From: Rhea pennata
Taxonomy: Eukaryota > Chordata > Aves > Rheiformes > Rheidae
Direction of reading: 5' to 3'
DNA length: 64,000 nucleotides
Assembly: GCF_028389875.1 (NCBI RefSeq)
Contig: NC_084676.1
Span: forward strand, 2,542,001 to 2,606,000
Shown: positions 13,401 to 25,440 of the stretch, piece after piece
Layout: every line of letters begins with the position of its first letter
How positions within the stretch are numbered: the first letter of the stretch is position 1
Position numbers and translations under genes: made by a program
Notes under the pieces: generated by a model
What the model saw: the letters and a program-made list of their open reading frames with translations, nothing else
Databases searched by the model: none
What the model was told of the DNA's origin: nothing

Positions 13401-16400
13401 CAGTAGCAAACATAAGTACTAACATCTACTTGCTCGTATCCTCCCTGCATACTGGATAGGGCCTCACTTGCACGTATCAAGAGCCTTCAAAACTCGTCAA
13501 TGAGAACGGCTGATAGGCAAAACACACTAGTCCTTGTAAGAGCCTCAGCAAGGCAGAGCGTGAGGGTTTCGTGGAGCCGTGGGGTGAGCAAGCAAGGACT
13601 TCTGTCCTGTCCTACAATGTGTCCTGCAGCATGTCCTGCTCCAGGATGCCCTCAGCCATGACTCAGGCTCCTGCAGGCTCAGTGCTATGCTCACCATATG
13701 GATGAATATAGTATCAAAGATAAGAGACGCCAGCAGAAACATCTAAGAGCCTCATCGAGCAGAAGCATGGGCTCCTGCTGTACAGCATTGAAGACAAGTC
13801 CCGTGATGCTCAGAAGACAAAAAAAAGGGGTCCTCAGGCTCTGAGTTGCAGCGATGAGTGGAGGTTTGGGGGGGGGGGGCGGGGTGCTGTGCTCGCTGGG
13901 CAAGGAGAGCCAACATGGCACAAAATAGAAGAAGGGGAATAAGCAGAAGTTGGAAGTTTTTGTCCTCAGTCAGCATTACGGTTTAATTTATAAAATAGGA
14001 GCTTTATAGGAGAGTTCCCAGGGCTGGAACACAGATGCTGAAGCACAAAGCCAGCATCGTTGCTGCTGGCAGGATGACAATCCAGCACTTTGGGTTACCT
14101 GCCGATGCAAGTCTGCATCTCCTCAGACAGACATGGTCCATCTTCCAGGTGAGGAGTAATGGTTTCTTGCTCCCACTTTGGGGCTACAAGTGGAATTAAC
14201 TAAAACTTAATATTCTCTGAGCTTTTGGATCAGAAAGGTTGTTCACGACTGACGTGAAAAAGCACGCTTGCAAAATGCTGCATTAATACTCACAGTAAGA
14301 AAAGGTGGCCACGGTATCACAACTGGGTGAGGTAGCAGAAGCCAAGTCTTGCGCTCTCCTCACTGCCCCATGCAGCACCCGCGCTTGGAAGATGGGGATG
14401 ATGGCACTCCCGAAGACACGCAGCTCTGTGCTTTTCTGCTCAGCAAGCAGCGAGCAGATGGTGAGGCTGTCCACCACACCCTCTGCAAAGGATGTTTTCC
14501 CTTGGCTGCTCTCAAGAGGACTGCTCTGCTGGGAAAGGCTGAACTACAGCAGGGCTTAGGGAAGAAACAGGAATATCAGTTGAGCAAAGTGAGCAAGGAG
14601 ACTATATTTTGGCTTCAGTTACTATTTCTGAGCAGGTAATTGTGAATCAATGGAGGGAAGATGACTGGTCTAAAAACGTATCTTTCTGGAACAGCAAGGA
14701 CACTGAAAGGAAGGTTGTGGCAATGCTGCATTAACAGGAATTTTCACTCCTGGTAGAAGTGGTAGAAAGCAGAAGAAATACACAGTATCTGGTACAGTAT
14801 TTGGATATTTTACATGTCTAATAGAAGCAGCATTTATAAATGCTACACAAAATGTTAGTGAAAAGGGAATGTCCTCACTCCATTTGACTCTAAAAAATGG
14901 GAAGGGCTGTGGTGAGCCCAGAGACAGTCCATCCTCTCCTGCCGTCTCAAAGACCAATATTGCTCTCCGTGTGCAGAACACGGAAACTCTGACAGGGAAG
15001 AGCGGTGCAAGGAGAGGATACCAGGACTGGAGACCTTCTGGAGCCCCATGGAAGCACAGGGGAACCCGGCGTTCACTGCTGACACGTGTGCTTGCAGGAA
15101 AGCTCTTGGCCCGCCGTAAGTCAAGGCAATTTTCAAAACATAGTCATGCACCCACAGCCTTCCTCCAAATTTGAGAGCGATGCAATTTTTCACATGGGAG
15201 GGAATGGCTGGTGCATGGCAAATGTACAGAGATTTGGCAGTTTTCTAATGAAATGTTTTCTCAGTATCATGTGTTCCAAAAAGATCTTTTTTTTCAGCAC
15301 TCTTTTCTTTAAAGACTGCATTAGAAACTTTAATTGTACCTTAATAAGAAATACGTAATTAGAAACTTTAATGTACTTTAATTGGAGCTGACTGGTATTT
15401 TGCTTTAGCACAACTTGAACCAAATCGGAGTATTTTTGTTTGCTGAATTCAGTCAAACTTTTCACTGCGTGATTACCACAATAATCTCTATTTTTAATAG
15501 ATATCAGAGTCTCCAAGGAAGAACTGATCAGGAGGTTCATGATTCATTCTTTTTCATGGGCCGGGCGGTGTGGACAAAGCACGGCTCCCAGGTGGCAACG
15601 TAGTTTCCCTTTGATCAAGGCAGAAGAGCATCGCGGTAGAGGAACTGCAGGAAGCTCTCCTGCGGGCGTATTTGGAGCAGGGGATGTCTGAGCTAGAGGA
15701 ACCACAGAGAAATGCACTTTTATGTCAAAATGACTTATAATAAGATGTTAAGTTTGTTCAGGAAGCTGAAATGAAATATTTAAATACAGCACTAGAGTAG
15801 CATTTTATTTTCACGAAAATACTGAAATGTCACTTGCTAATCAAAAATCATTTTAAAATTTGCTTTGAAATATCAGCATCTTTTTGCAACTCCCCCCCCC
15901 CCCAGGAAGAATCAAATGGAGAGAGGGAAAAAAAGTTGAGATATTGACCGTTTCCTCACATACGAGACATTTGTTTTTCAGTCTTTTCTGGTGAGTTTGT
16001 TTGGAGCCATCATTTTTGTTGGGAGCAGATAGAATCAGGCTAGAGAGCAGCCTATGTTGTTGCATCCAGCATTCGAATTATATTATCTTTGTTTCTCACA
16101 CAGACATTTATGTTGGAGATCTCCGCTGGGCATTAGAGCTATTCTAAAAGGTTTTCATGGTTTGAAATAAATGTCTTAAAAGAAAAAGCAAGTTCTTGTA
16201 TGAAAGCGCAGCTGTCCTACATTTCTGATTGGGGCAGCTTTGATTTTCTTTAGGTGAGGTTTGTTAGTCTGTCATTACTAATTTCCATATAGAGATATTT
16301 TTACATATATAAAAATGTGTTAAACACAATAAGTCTATTTCTTTTGTACTTCAGTCCCTCCTCAAAATTCAGATAAAAGTTTCTTATCTGCCTTCTGGTT

Positions 16401-16550
16401 GTTCAACAGGAAAATCTGTTCTTTAGTCGGTTCTGACAGAATTTGGTGTATAAGGTTCAAACTGCCATTGTGAAAGGGTTATTCTGTAATAGTGACCAAA
16501 ATATACTTGAATTCATTATGTTAGTAGGATGATAAAGTCAAAAATTCCAC
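13401..16550. other. Non-coding with simple runs
   Basis: Contains a G-rich run near 13,867-13,884, a C run near 15,893-15,903 and a short duplication of ATTAGAAACTTTAAT at 15,320 and 15,357. No gene is recognised. Confidence 0.5.
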
Positions 16551-16559
16551 AAGATGATA

Positions 16560-16910
16560 TCTACCTTAAAAAAAGACCTTCTGGTTAGTATATAATTTGT
16601 TTGTAGGGGGTTTAACACAAAAATTCAAAGAACTGTAAGGATAAAATGTTTGCAAGCAGCATAAAATCTGTTTTAAAATAACATATGGAAGCCTCTGAAG
16701 AAATGTATATCACTTATCCAAAAATTTAAGGAACAGAAATAGCTGATATGGTTGAAAAGAAGAGTAGAGGAAGCTATCATCAGATGTATAAAAAAAAAAC
16801 CTTTCAAAAAAATGAAGTCAGGTCTAAATGGAGAATGTAGACAGAAGCATAAGTCTTGACAGGTTAAATGTAAAATGATAATAAGTCAGGTTGGTAAAAT
16901 ATTTTAAGGC
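16560..16910 (+). mobile_element. Probable CR1 LINE fragment, highly decayed
   Basis: The A-rich pattern, with AGCAGCATAAAATCTG, AGAGGAAGCTATCATCAGATG and AGACAGAAGCATAAGTC, resembles the CR1 ORF2 stretch also present at about 42.0-42.3 kb. No frame is open. Confidence 0.4.
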
Positions 16911-17129
16911 ACAACTTGCCTAAAGATATAAAGAAAAAAATCTCACAAGGAATGCTTTTTGAATCGCGAGGAGCAGGAAACCTACCATAACGTCTGTTGT
17001 ACCAGCAGATGTCCGAGATGGAAAAGAAGCTCCCAGGGAAGAAGAGAAAAGTAAATTATTGGCATTGGTACTGACAACAGAAGTGTTTGGGAGGGAAGCT
17101 GGAAAAACTGCATCCAAGTGACCTGTCAA

Positions 17130-17430
17130 TAGAGGCTGTCTCCAAACAAACCATCAGGGTGACGGTGTCCAGGCGAGGTGTCACCACGCCGCAGCCAGGG
17201 AGGGACAGGAGCCTGGCATCAGCGATGCCCGAGGACCAAGCCTGCCCCCCCTCCCAGAAATATCCCCCACCTTGTTGACAGCCCCCCCCCACTCCCAAGC
17301 GATACCCGCACTCTCGGCACTCTCAGCTCAGCCCCACGCTCCACACTGGGCACCAGCAGCACCGAGGCCACGTGGCCTCCTCGGCCAGCCCAGAGCAGGT
17401 AGGACCACAGGAGACCTTGGCCACGTAGCT
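17130..17430. other. GC-rich non-coding patch
   Basis: C-rich stretch with CCCCCCCCAC near 17,282 and several CpGs, in otherwise moderate DNA. Short frames on both strands are compositional. No gene is recognised. Confidence 0.4.
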
Positions 17431-18289
17431 AGGTTGGGGCTGGGGCTCTTTCTGCTCATTTTGTTTTTAACAAGGAAGGAGTCTCCCAGGCGATACATGC
17501 TCGCTTTTCATTTCTCCAGCTTGGTCAGCACCTCTGTGCAGGGCCAGGACTTGGACATGCAGCATCTCCCCATGCTTGTAAGATGAGCCTTGGGACTACT
17601 TTAGCCAAGCTTCTTCAATGTGAGGCTTTGCTTTATTTCCTGTGAAATTTCTGAACTTAAACTACCAGGCATTATACTTTTTAAGCAAACCCAGATATTT
17701 TCTAATCCCCAAGTTGCAAAGGTTGCTGTCTAGGTACTAGAAGCCTTTCTCCGCCTCAAGCTCTGCTCTCTACACGACTAACCCTTACAAAGCCAGCAGA
17801 TCTCCAACCTGCAAAAACTACCCAAGCTCTTTCTTTTTACCCTCGCCCTTGAGATTTTTATCCAAATGACCCAGTGAAAGGCTCTTACAAGTCAGAGATG
17901 TATTACAAAATAAGATAAACTAAGTCTATTTTAACAACGCAGTGATTAGGAGCCTGCACTGTCTCCAGGTGACCCCAGCTTCTCACTTGCTTTGCCAGCT
18001 CACTGAGGTTTTAGACACTGCTCTCTCTACGACGAAGCTGTTGGAACAATTTCTAAGATCTGAGTCCAAGCTGGCATCGCTCGCTGCTGCTCGCAGAGCC
18101 CACCTGTAGCGCCCAGGCAAGTAAATCTGACTTCTGCATTATCAATGACTGCAATGTTGTGTGCCCTACAAGCAGGTCCCAATTGCCACGTGCACATTCC
18201 CCACCACATGGGTGAAACAGCACTTAACACGCAGCCGTGCTTGAAAACCTAAATGCAAGCAGTGGTGTGCTAGCAAGCGCTTTTTTTTG

Positions 18290-18640
18290 GCTATGTGCCT
18301 TTCCTCACCCGATTCCGGCTGCTGCGAATGAGGAGGCGAAATTTCTGCGATTATTGTGCAGGTGATTAGAGGAAATTGCATTTGCACCAGCTGAATCGCT
18401 CCGTGGCTGCAGCAGTGCTTCAGCTCTTAACTCGCCTGCTGGTAAGCCGCCAGCGAGAGGGGAAGTGTAGGCATAAAATGAATAGCGTAAGAGATTGCAG
18501 GTAATTATGTTTCTTAAGCTGTTAACAGGATTGGCCATTTGATAAATGAGAGGATTTGGGAATGTTTTGTCACTGACAAGCCATTGTAGGATCATAGTGG
18601 AAATGGGAGACGTTTCTTTTCACAGCGTGACTGAGAGGGG
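18290..18640. promoter_or_regulatory. Candidate conserved regulatory element
   Basis: Single-copy block with CpGs and motifs such as AGGTAATTATG and GCTGTTAACAGG. It lies immediately left of the degenerate repeat at 18.78 kb. No coding frame. Conservation not tested. Confidence 0.25.
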
Positions 18641-18777
18641 AATTCTCCCGGGTTTCTTACACCCCATAAAATTCATCTGCAATCCGGATGCCAGGGCACG
18701 GGTGAAAACGGAGAGATGTCGGCCACCTCCTGCTGGCAAAAGCAGGCGTCTCACCTACACTTGCCATTTGCGTGCTC

Positions 18778-19210
18778 TTGGTGCCCCTTCGGAGCCTTCT
18801 GGCGTCCCAGGGGCCTCCAGGTCCCTTTTGGTGCCCCCTGGTTCCTTCTCTTTATTTTAAGGTGCCCCCGCCCCAATCCTTCTGTGGTTTTTTTTGGTGT
18901 CCCCAAGGCCTCATTTCTTCATTTCAGTTCCACATGGGACTCTCAGTTTGCTTTTCAGTGTCCTCCAGAGCCCTCTGGTTCCTCTCCAGTTCCTCCACAC
19001 CTCTGAGTTTTCTCCAGAGAGCTCTGAGGAACTCTGAGAGCAATGAGGAGGAAACCAGTACCGCCAGTTTGCCTTTCTATTCCATCAGTACCCTTCAGTG
19101 TGGTTTCTGGTGCCTCAGGAGCCCTCAATTTCTTTCTCAGTGCTCACTCAGAGACCTCCACATACTTCTGAGTGTCTTCAGAGCCCTTAATGTTTTTTAT
19201 ATGCCCCCAG
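18778..19210 (+). repeat. Degenerate minisatellite-like repeat (GGTGCCCC / GAGCCCTC words)
   Basis: Variants of GTGYCYYC followed by GAGCCCTC recur at about 18780, 18830, 18861, 18896, 18957, 19109, 19138 and 19171, each often preceded by TTTT. Spacing is irregular (roughly 28-60 bp, one larger gap). The 164-codon open frame that crosses it is explained by the repeat. I do not recognise the family. Confidence 0.55.
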
Positions 19211-22200
19211 CAGCTCCCCGTGCTGCCCAGCACAATCTTGTGCCTCCCAGCCTGGTCCAAGAATGATGCCCAGCGATGCAGAAGCAGTCGGCCAGACTGA
19301 CATTCCCTGCAGATACCAGCACTGGAGGAACTGGTGAGCAAAGACCCTGCCTATTCCTGATCCCTTGCACAGCTTCTGTCACATGCAGTGCTGGGAGCTG
19401 CCCTGCAGCAGCTGGATGTGCTGGGGCTGCTTTTGCCAGCCAGGGCAGGTTTCCTGGAGGCTCTGAGCCAGTGCAACCGGTGTTTGTGTGGGGGACCAAG
19501 CAAGGAGACGAAGGTTCCCCCCAAACTGCTTCTCAGCTTTTCACCTCTTTGCTTTCCCAGGCTTTCAGCAATCGATGCCAAGGTGTACTGTTTTGGTGTC
19601 CCTGTATGTGATAGCAATGAGTATTTCCTGGGAGAAGCTGGAGCCCCTCAAACAACACTTTCCCAGCACAGCTGTGAACTGGTATGGCAGCACTTCCAGC
19701 AAAAACAAATTGTTGGCTGATGCCTTTCTTCTTAGGAGAGAAGGAGGCTGCAAAGAAGTTCCTGCAGTTTGACATTTGATCTCTTCCCAGCAGTGAAGTG
19801 GTGCTTTGGCCCGAACAGTGGGATTGGGTAGAAGCAAAAGCACCCAGGCACTTTTAAGAACAGCAGTCGCTGCAGAGACATCTGCACTTAAGTTTTTTCT
19901 CATTATTCTTTAAGGGAAGTCTTAAAGTCACACTTAAGATGACTTTCTTTGAAGGGTAATCAGACGACGCATTAAATGGAGAGGCAGGTGGCAGGGCCAG
20001 AACACTACCAAGGAGACTGCTGGAGCGGGGCAAGGTCTAACTAGAATGGCCAAAGGAGGGGGAAGTGGCAGCCAGACCTCACTCTGCAGCTTAAGTGCTT
20101 TGCACGGTGGCAAAAAAGCCGCTCAGGTTTTCTGCCCCCACACAGTCTCTGCAGCAACTTTCCAGTCAAGCTGGGGTTGCCCCCATCTCTCCATGTGCCC
20201 TGCTTCCAGCTCTCCTTCCCCAAGTAATTGCTTTCCACTATGTATGCAATGGAAATGTTTCAGAATGGCACAGGAAGCTGGAGTACAGGTATGAAACTGG
20301 AGTTGTACTTGCTGGGTCCTTGCTAAAATGGAGTAAAGATCAAGCTGAGATGAAGGGAGCATCCGTAAAGGAGGAGAAACAGCCCCTTGTGGCATGAGCG
20401 GTTGCATGCTGCAAAGAAATAAGAGCTGCCACAGCGAGACGACTGCTTCTGTTCGCTGCTCCTTTTTAGCACGAGCTCAGCAGCAACAATGAGCTCCTCT
20501 CCACGCAGGAGCTGCAGGACAAGCTGGGGCTGAGGAGCAGGGAAATGCCTCCTTTGCAGAGCTGTCAGCAGGAGCTGAACAAACCAAATGTCCCCTTGTT
20601 TCAGTTCCGTCTTATTCCAATTTTTATTTCCAAGAGCAAAAGCAACCCAGCGTGGTGCTCCTATGCCCAATTCCCGTTCTTCTTGGAAAGAAGAGCTCCT
20701 TCTGGAGAGCAAAGCAAGCCAGCAAACACAGGCCCCCTTCCTTCTGCAGCAGCTCCTCAAGGGGTAAAGGAAGGCAAAAAACAGTTCCTGCTCCTTTGAA
20801 CTCGGTCTTGGAGGGGGAGGGGAGGTCGTGGGGGAAGATCACTTACTTTGTGCTCCAGCTGTAGTTAAGAGTCTAAAACAGTGGCCCCAACCAGCTGGAG
20901 AAGGTGTGGACAAGAGGTGAAAGAGCAGTTATTCTCGGCAACAAGCCCTGCTGCCCCACCAGCCTGGCAATATCACCGCTTCGGCCCCTTCCCCAGCACA
21001 GGGGGGAAGAGAGAAGCAAACACCACCTCCCCTCAAGCAAAACATCCCCATCACAGTTATTGCTAGCACAGCTGTAAGCACAGCTTCATTGAGACTCACA
21101 CCTCCATGTCAACAGAGACTGGCTTTGGAAAGACATTGCTGCACGAACTGGATTCAGGGACTGTTTTCCACCCCCCCTCCCCAATGCCCAAACAAGCTCA
21201 GCTGACTCAGTTTAAGAGACTCGAGCCAGAATTTAATTTACTGAAATTGCAAAGTTTGCTGGGAATCTCAGACCCAAATGTATCAGTGTTTTCCCCAGCA
21301 CGTTGGAGATGATAGCACAAAACAGAGCGCATGTAATAAAAAGTTTGCTGCAAGCCAATCGCTTGCCTCTTCCCTAAGCCTAAAGTCACAGCTAACATCT
21401 CAGGTCAGCAGACTGACCTGAGGTAAGGGAACATGCACAGAAAACCCAGCTGCAAGGTGGACTGGCATCCAAGGTGCCCAAGGAAGGGCAGAGGCTGATT
21501 TTGGCTCGCATTTTGGATCATTTTCTGCCAAGCAAAATACCCTTCTTCGAGAGCACAATACAGCCCTACCAGCTGTGACCAGCGTTAGGAGCAGAATGTG
21601 GCACATCCAGAGCTGACTGCACCAGTATCTGACTAATGACCCACAGTCCCAGCTACACTGGGTGCAGCCACACAAGTGCTGAGCAAGACATGGGCACAGC
21701 ACAGGATTTCCTCCCTCGGGCTCAGGGCTGCGGCTGGCAGAGAAATACAAGTGTCCAGGAAGCGTTTCTGCTCACTGGCCAGTTTTAGCAGTTCCTCACC
21801 TTCAGGTTTAGATGTGGTCAAAAGGCTTCTCCTCACAGTCTTCTCCACGCCAGGGCCCCTCACACAGCCCAGCCCTGCACTGCAGACTCCCACCCCAACG
21901 CACATGGAGCTAGCCGAGGAGCAGGATGAGGCTTAACAGTGTTCCTTCAAAATAGTGATTCGTTGTTTGCTCATACCTGCTCTTCCACACATCTCTTCAG
22001 TCCAAAAATGCACCCACTCCAGCAGGGCAGCAGGAACTCAAGGTAATGGACACGAGAAAAAGAGCCAGCCAGCAAGGCCTTGCAGACAAGAAGGTGCAAC
22101 ATCATCTGCTCATTTTCACAGAAAAGAAAAAGGAAATACAATAAGATCTGCTGCTAACTACATATAAGAAGACACTAGGAGGGTGAAAGACAGACTCATG

Positions 22201-22849
22201 GACATTCATGCTAAGAGAAAGAAACCCCTCACCTGCAGTTCTTCGACCAGCCCCAGGAACAGCCCAGCACTCAGCACCAACCACTCCAGCTCTTGTCCCA
22301 GCAGCCTCAGCACAATCACAGCAACAAACTCAGCTACTGGTCAAGGAAGCAGTTGTCTTCTTCAGCTCCAGCTGCTCTCCTTCACCTCCCCTCAGCCACA
22401 GCACCACTGCCTCCACCCTGCCAGATAAATCAGGTGTTCATTTTCCGCATTATTTTTTTCTTTTGGTAAACTGGATGTGGTATAAAAGGAATGAGCTGTA
22501 ACCAAAAACAACCCTCTTTTCCTCCTCTTCAGATCTACAGCCACTGAAGACATCTAAACCAACCTAGTTTCATGCTGGCAACTCAGCCTCCTTCAATTAT
22601 GCCTATGGGGGTGTTCAAATGTGAGAGTTCCCTTGTTTGGGAAGTGGTTGTTTCCAGACTTATGGTGCGAGTAGCTTTCCCTAGAAAGATCAGTAAGTAA
22701 TCTTATTAATTTATTTATAATTTTCATTAAGCTGCTGTCCAGGCTGAGACCCATATAGCTGTCAGAACAGGGCACTTACTTAGATATAGACTATGTCTGA
22801 AGGCTCACAAAGAGAAAAGAGAAATTTAAAGTATTTCTTAAACTTCAAG
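19211..22849. other. Moderately GC-rich non-coding block between the two repeat loci
   Basis: Richer in GC than the DNA to its right. Numerous short frames occur on both strands (up to 145 codons), with no domain, no intron-consistent exon chain and no matching LTRs seen. Origin unknown. Confidence 0.45.
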
Positions 22850-22935
22850 TGATGTTTGGTGCCCCCTGAAGCCCTCATTGTGGCTTTCAGTACTGCCCCA
22901 GAGTCCTTCACATGTCTTATGGTTCTCAAACTTAG
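22850..22935 (+). repeat. Outlying copies of the 18.8-kb degenerate repeat
   Basis: TTTGGTGCCCCCTGAAGCCC followed by TTTCAGTACTGCCCCAGAGTCC repeats the same two words as the array at 18.78-19.21 kb, about 3.6 kb further right. Confidence 0.5.
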
Positions 22936-25080
22936 TCTCTGAATTTCTTAGAATCTGTCTGCCCCATGGAAGACATTATATGCACGTGACAGGCAGCTCT
23001 GTAGATATCTAGACCCATGGCTGAAGTGATTCAGCTCCCCAACTTTATCACAACAGCATCAGAGAAAGATGCTTGGCACAAATCAGCACAGTCAAAAGCA
23101 CAACTCTTCCTTTTGTGCCCCTTCTCTGGGTTTTGCACATTCTCACTGCTCCATCGTAACAATGTATGTCCATCTGCACAATTGTCTTATGGCTCAACAG
23201 CTTGCTATAAACCACAACTCCTGTACAACGCATGACCCAGACAATAAAAGGTAGTTTCTATGTGCATAGAGAGAAGTAGTCCCATCCAGCGGTGCTGGAA
23301 GGGGTGGCAAAGCCCTGCAGCTGAAGGAAGGGTTGGCACAGACTGCATGCCTGGTGCACTATTCCTCTTCCAAACTATGGCCCTGCTCTTCAGCCATGAC
23401 TGCAAAGGACAGTGACTTTGGTCAAGGCATGACTTTAGTACCCCAACCCTTGACAGCAAAACTGAGACTTTCTAATTAATCTAGCGGAAGGAGGTTTGAA
23501 GCAACTTGAAGAAAGCAACATGAATATGCACCAAATATAGCCAAAGCCTGCTGTCTCTTGAAATGGCTCATTAATACCACACAGACAAAGCAAATGACTG
23601 ATGCTTACTGCAGAGTTAAACATATCTGTGCTTGGATTATTGAAGCACTGCAGAATATTTCACCCCATATGGTTTGCCTGAAGAGGCTGTTTCAGATAAT
23701 GGTTCTCGTGTTGTTTCCATGGAATTTCAATATTCCCCAGAAGATGCTTGCTGGAGCACTCCAGAGCAACCTTGTGTCATTTGGTGCCACGTGAACTAGC
23801 AGAATGGTGGGTACTTACAATTAAAAGCAGATTACAGAAAAATAATAATGAGGTTCAAATTTGAAAAAAAGGATGCATCAAATGTTTTCACTGCTGGTTT
23901 ATTGACCCAAACTTTCAACAGGGTTTTCTTTTTTTCTTAAGAAATATGTCAGTTACAAAATAATTTTATGTACGTGGATAAAATTAATCAAAATCACTAG
24001 ATGAAAACTAGCACAAGATTAAGGATCCACAAAATATGCCTAGGCATCAGATATATCCTGGCAGGAGGGATGGAAAAAAGAACTGGGACTCATGCTCCAT
24101 CTGCTAATAATGATAATGAAGAAATATAGTGGTGCTACTGTAAGACAAAGGTTCAGTAAGGAAAAGCCCTTGAAATTGAAAGTGCTGTAAATACAGTTAT
24201 AAGAAAAGAAATCTATTGGGCTTTATGGTACAAAAAACATAAAAAACATCCTGTTCACACAAATCAAAGGGTCGTGAAATCTCTCTGCTCATATCTTGTG
24301 ACCTTTAGCGGGTGATACAGAAAAAAATATAGGGTAAATGTATTCTTTCTTGGACAAATTTCTCAGCTGTCAATTAATAGCTTGTGGTCATAGGAATTTA
24401 CAGACCAAGCAAGAAGAGGATACAGCACTGTGGCAGTGGATAAGACTGATGGCTGGTTTGTTAGTCCATGTAGGAGTAGGTGTGTGGATGTATTTCTTAC
24501 CTGCACATATGCTCTAAGAATAGTAGTGGGATGAGGAGGCAGAGGAGAATAAGAGGTCAACAGCTTTGATGCAGGAATGAGGATCTCTGACATGTGCTGC
24601 AAATAGAATATACACAGGAGTTTGATGAGTCTGAATAGCTTGTGAAGGGGGGCACAGATTTTACACCCGAACTCTCATGGTCCTGCCGTAATATGTGAGC
24701 CCTCTCTTACCACCTGCCTCTCCTGCAGCCCTGCTGCAGTTGCATCAGGCCCCTCCAGGTGGAAAGAGTGCGGGTAGCACTGCCCGGACAGAGCTCTTCC
24801 CAAAACACCACAGGTGAAGACAAGGTGCTCTGGTATCCTCTGTTTTTTTCCTAATACTTTTGGCATTTACCTAACGCTCTAAAAAACATGAAAAGAAACA
24901 GGCTGAGTCAGACACTCAGTATGAAATCTTAAAACAATTAACTCAAATGGTTACAGTTTAGTAGTGGTATAAGCAAAGAAAAACAAAAGCAGAAATATCA
25001 AACTACCAGTACTGCTTATAACTGGTTGTAAATCAATAGATAGGAAAACTTTTGACCTACATGAACAGAAATGCGAAACA
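22936..25080. other. Non-coding, nothing recognised
   Basis: AT-leaning single-copy sequence with short frames only. No gene, RNA gene or clear repeat was identified. Confidence 0.5.
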
Positions 25081-25089
25081 GAGAAACCT

Positions 25090-25440
25090 CAGAATAAAAT
25101 CCAAGGCTGACAGAGCTTAGTGCAAGAAAGTTGTGTTTGCAAATGAAATCCTAGCAGCAGTACAGGGTCACTGTTCAGTGCAGACAGCAGAATTGTGAAG
25201 GATTATGCAGAAAATGCAGAAGTGTTCAAAGAGACTTTTATTCAGTATTTGGAAAGAAAGATGATTTGCTTTCATTGCTGAAGATGATGAAACACTTTCC
25301 AGTCCACTAGTAACTGAGAAAGAGGTTAGAATCTATAAGCAATGAACACTTTTAAATAGAGCAGGCTCAGAAACTCCGAAACAGCCGGCAGAGAAGCTCT
25401 TGGGTCCGCTAACGTTGAACGTTAATAGGAGAAGATCTGT
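25090..25440 (+). mobile_element. CR1 LINE fragment
   Basis: Sense-orientation piece of the CR1 ORF2 region. ATGATGAAACACTTTCCAGTCC, AACACTTTTAAATAGAGCAGG and the following segment keep the order expected of CR1 but are riddled with changes. Confidence 0.65.

Noticed and set aside
18772-19266. 164-codon open frame
   Set aside because: Produced by the degenerate repeat. The residues recur with the repeat words and no domain is present.
20323-20760. 145-codon open frame on the minus strand
   Set aside because: No domain; other frames are open over the same stretch; moderate GC explains it.
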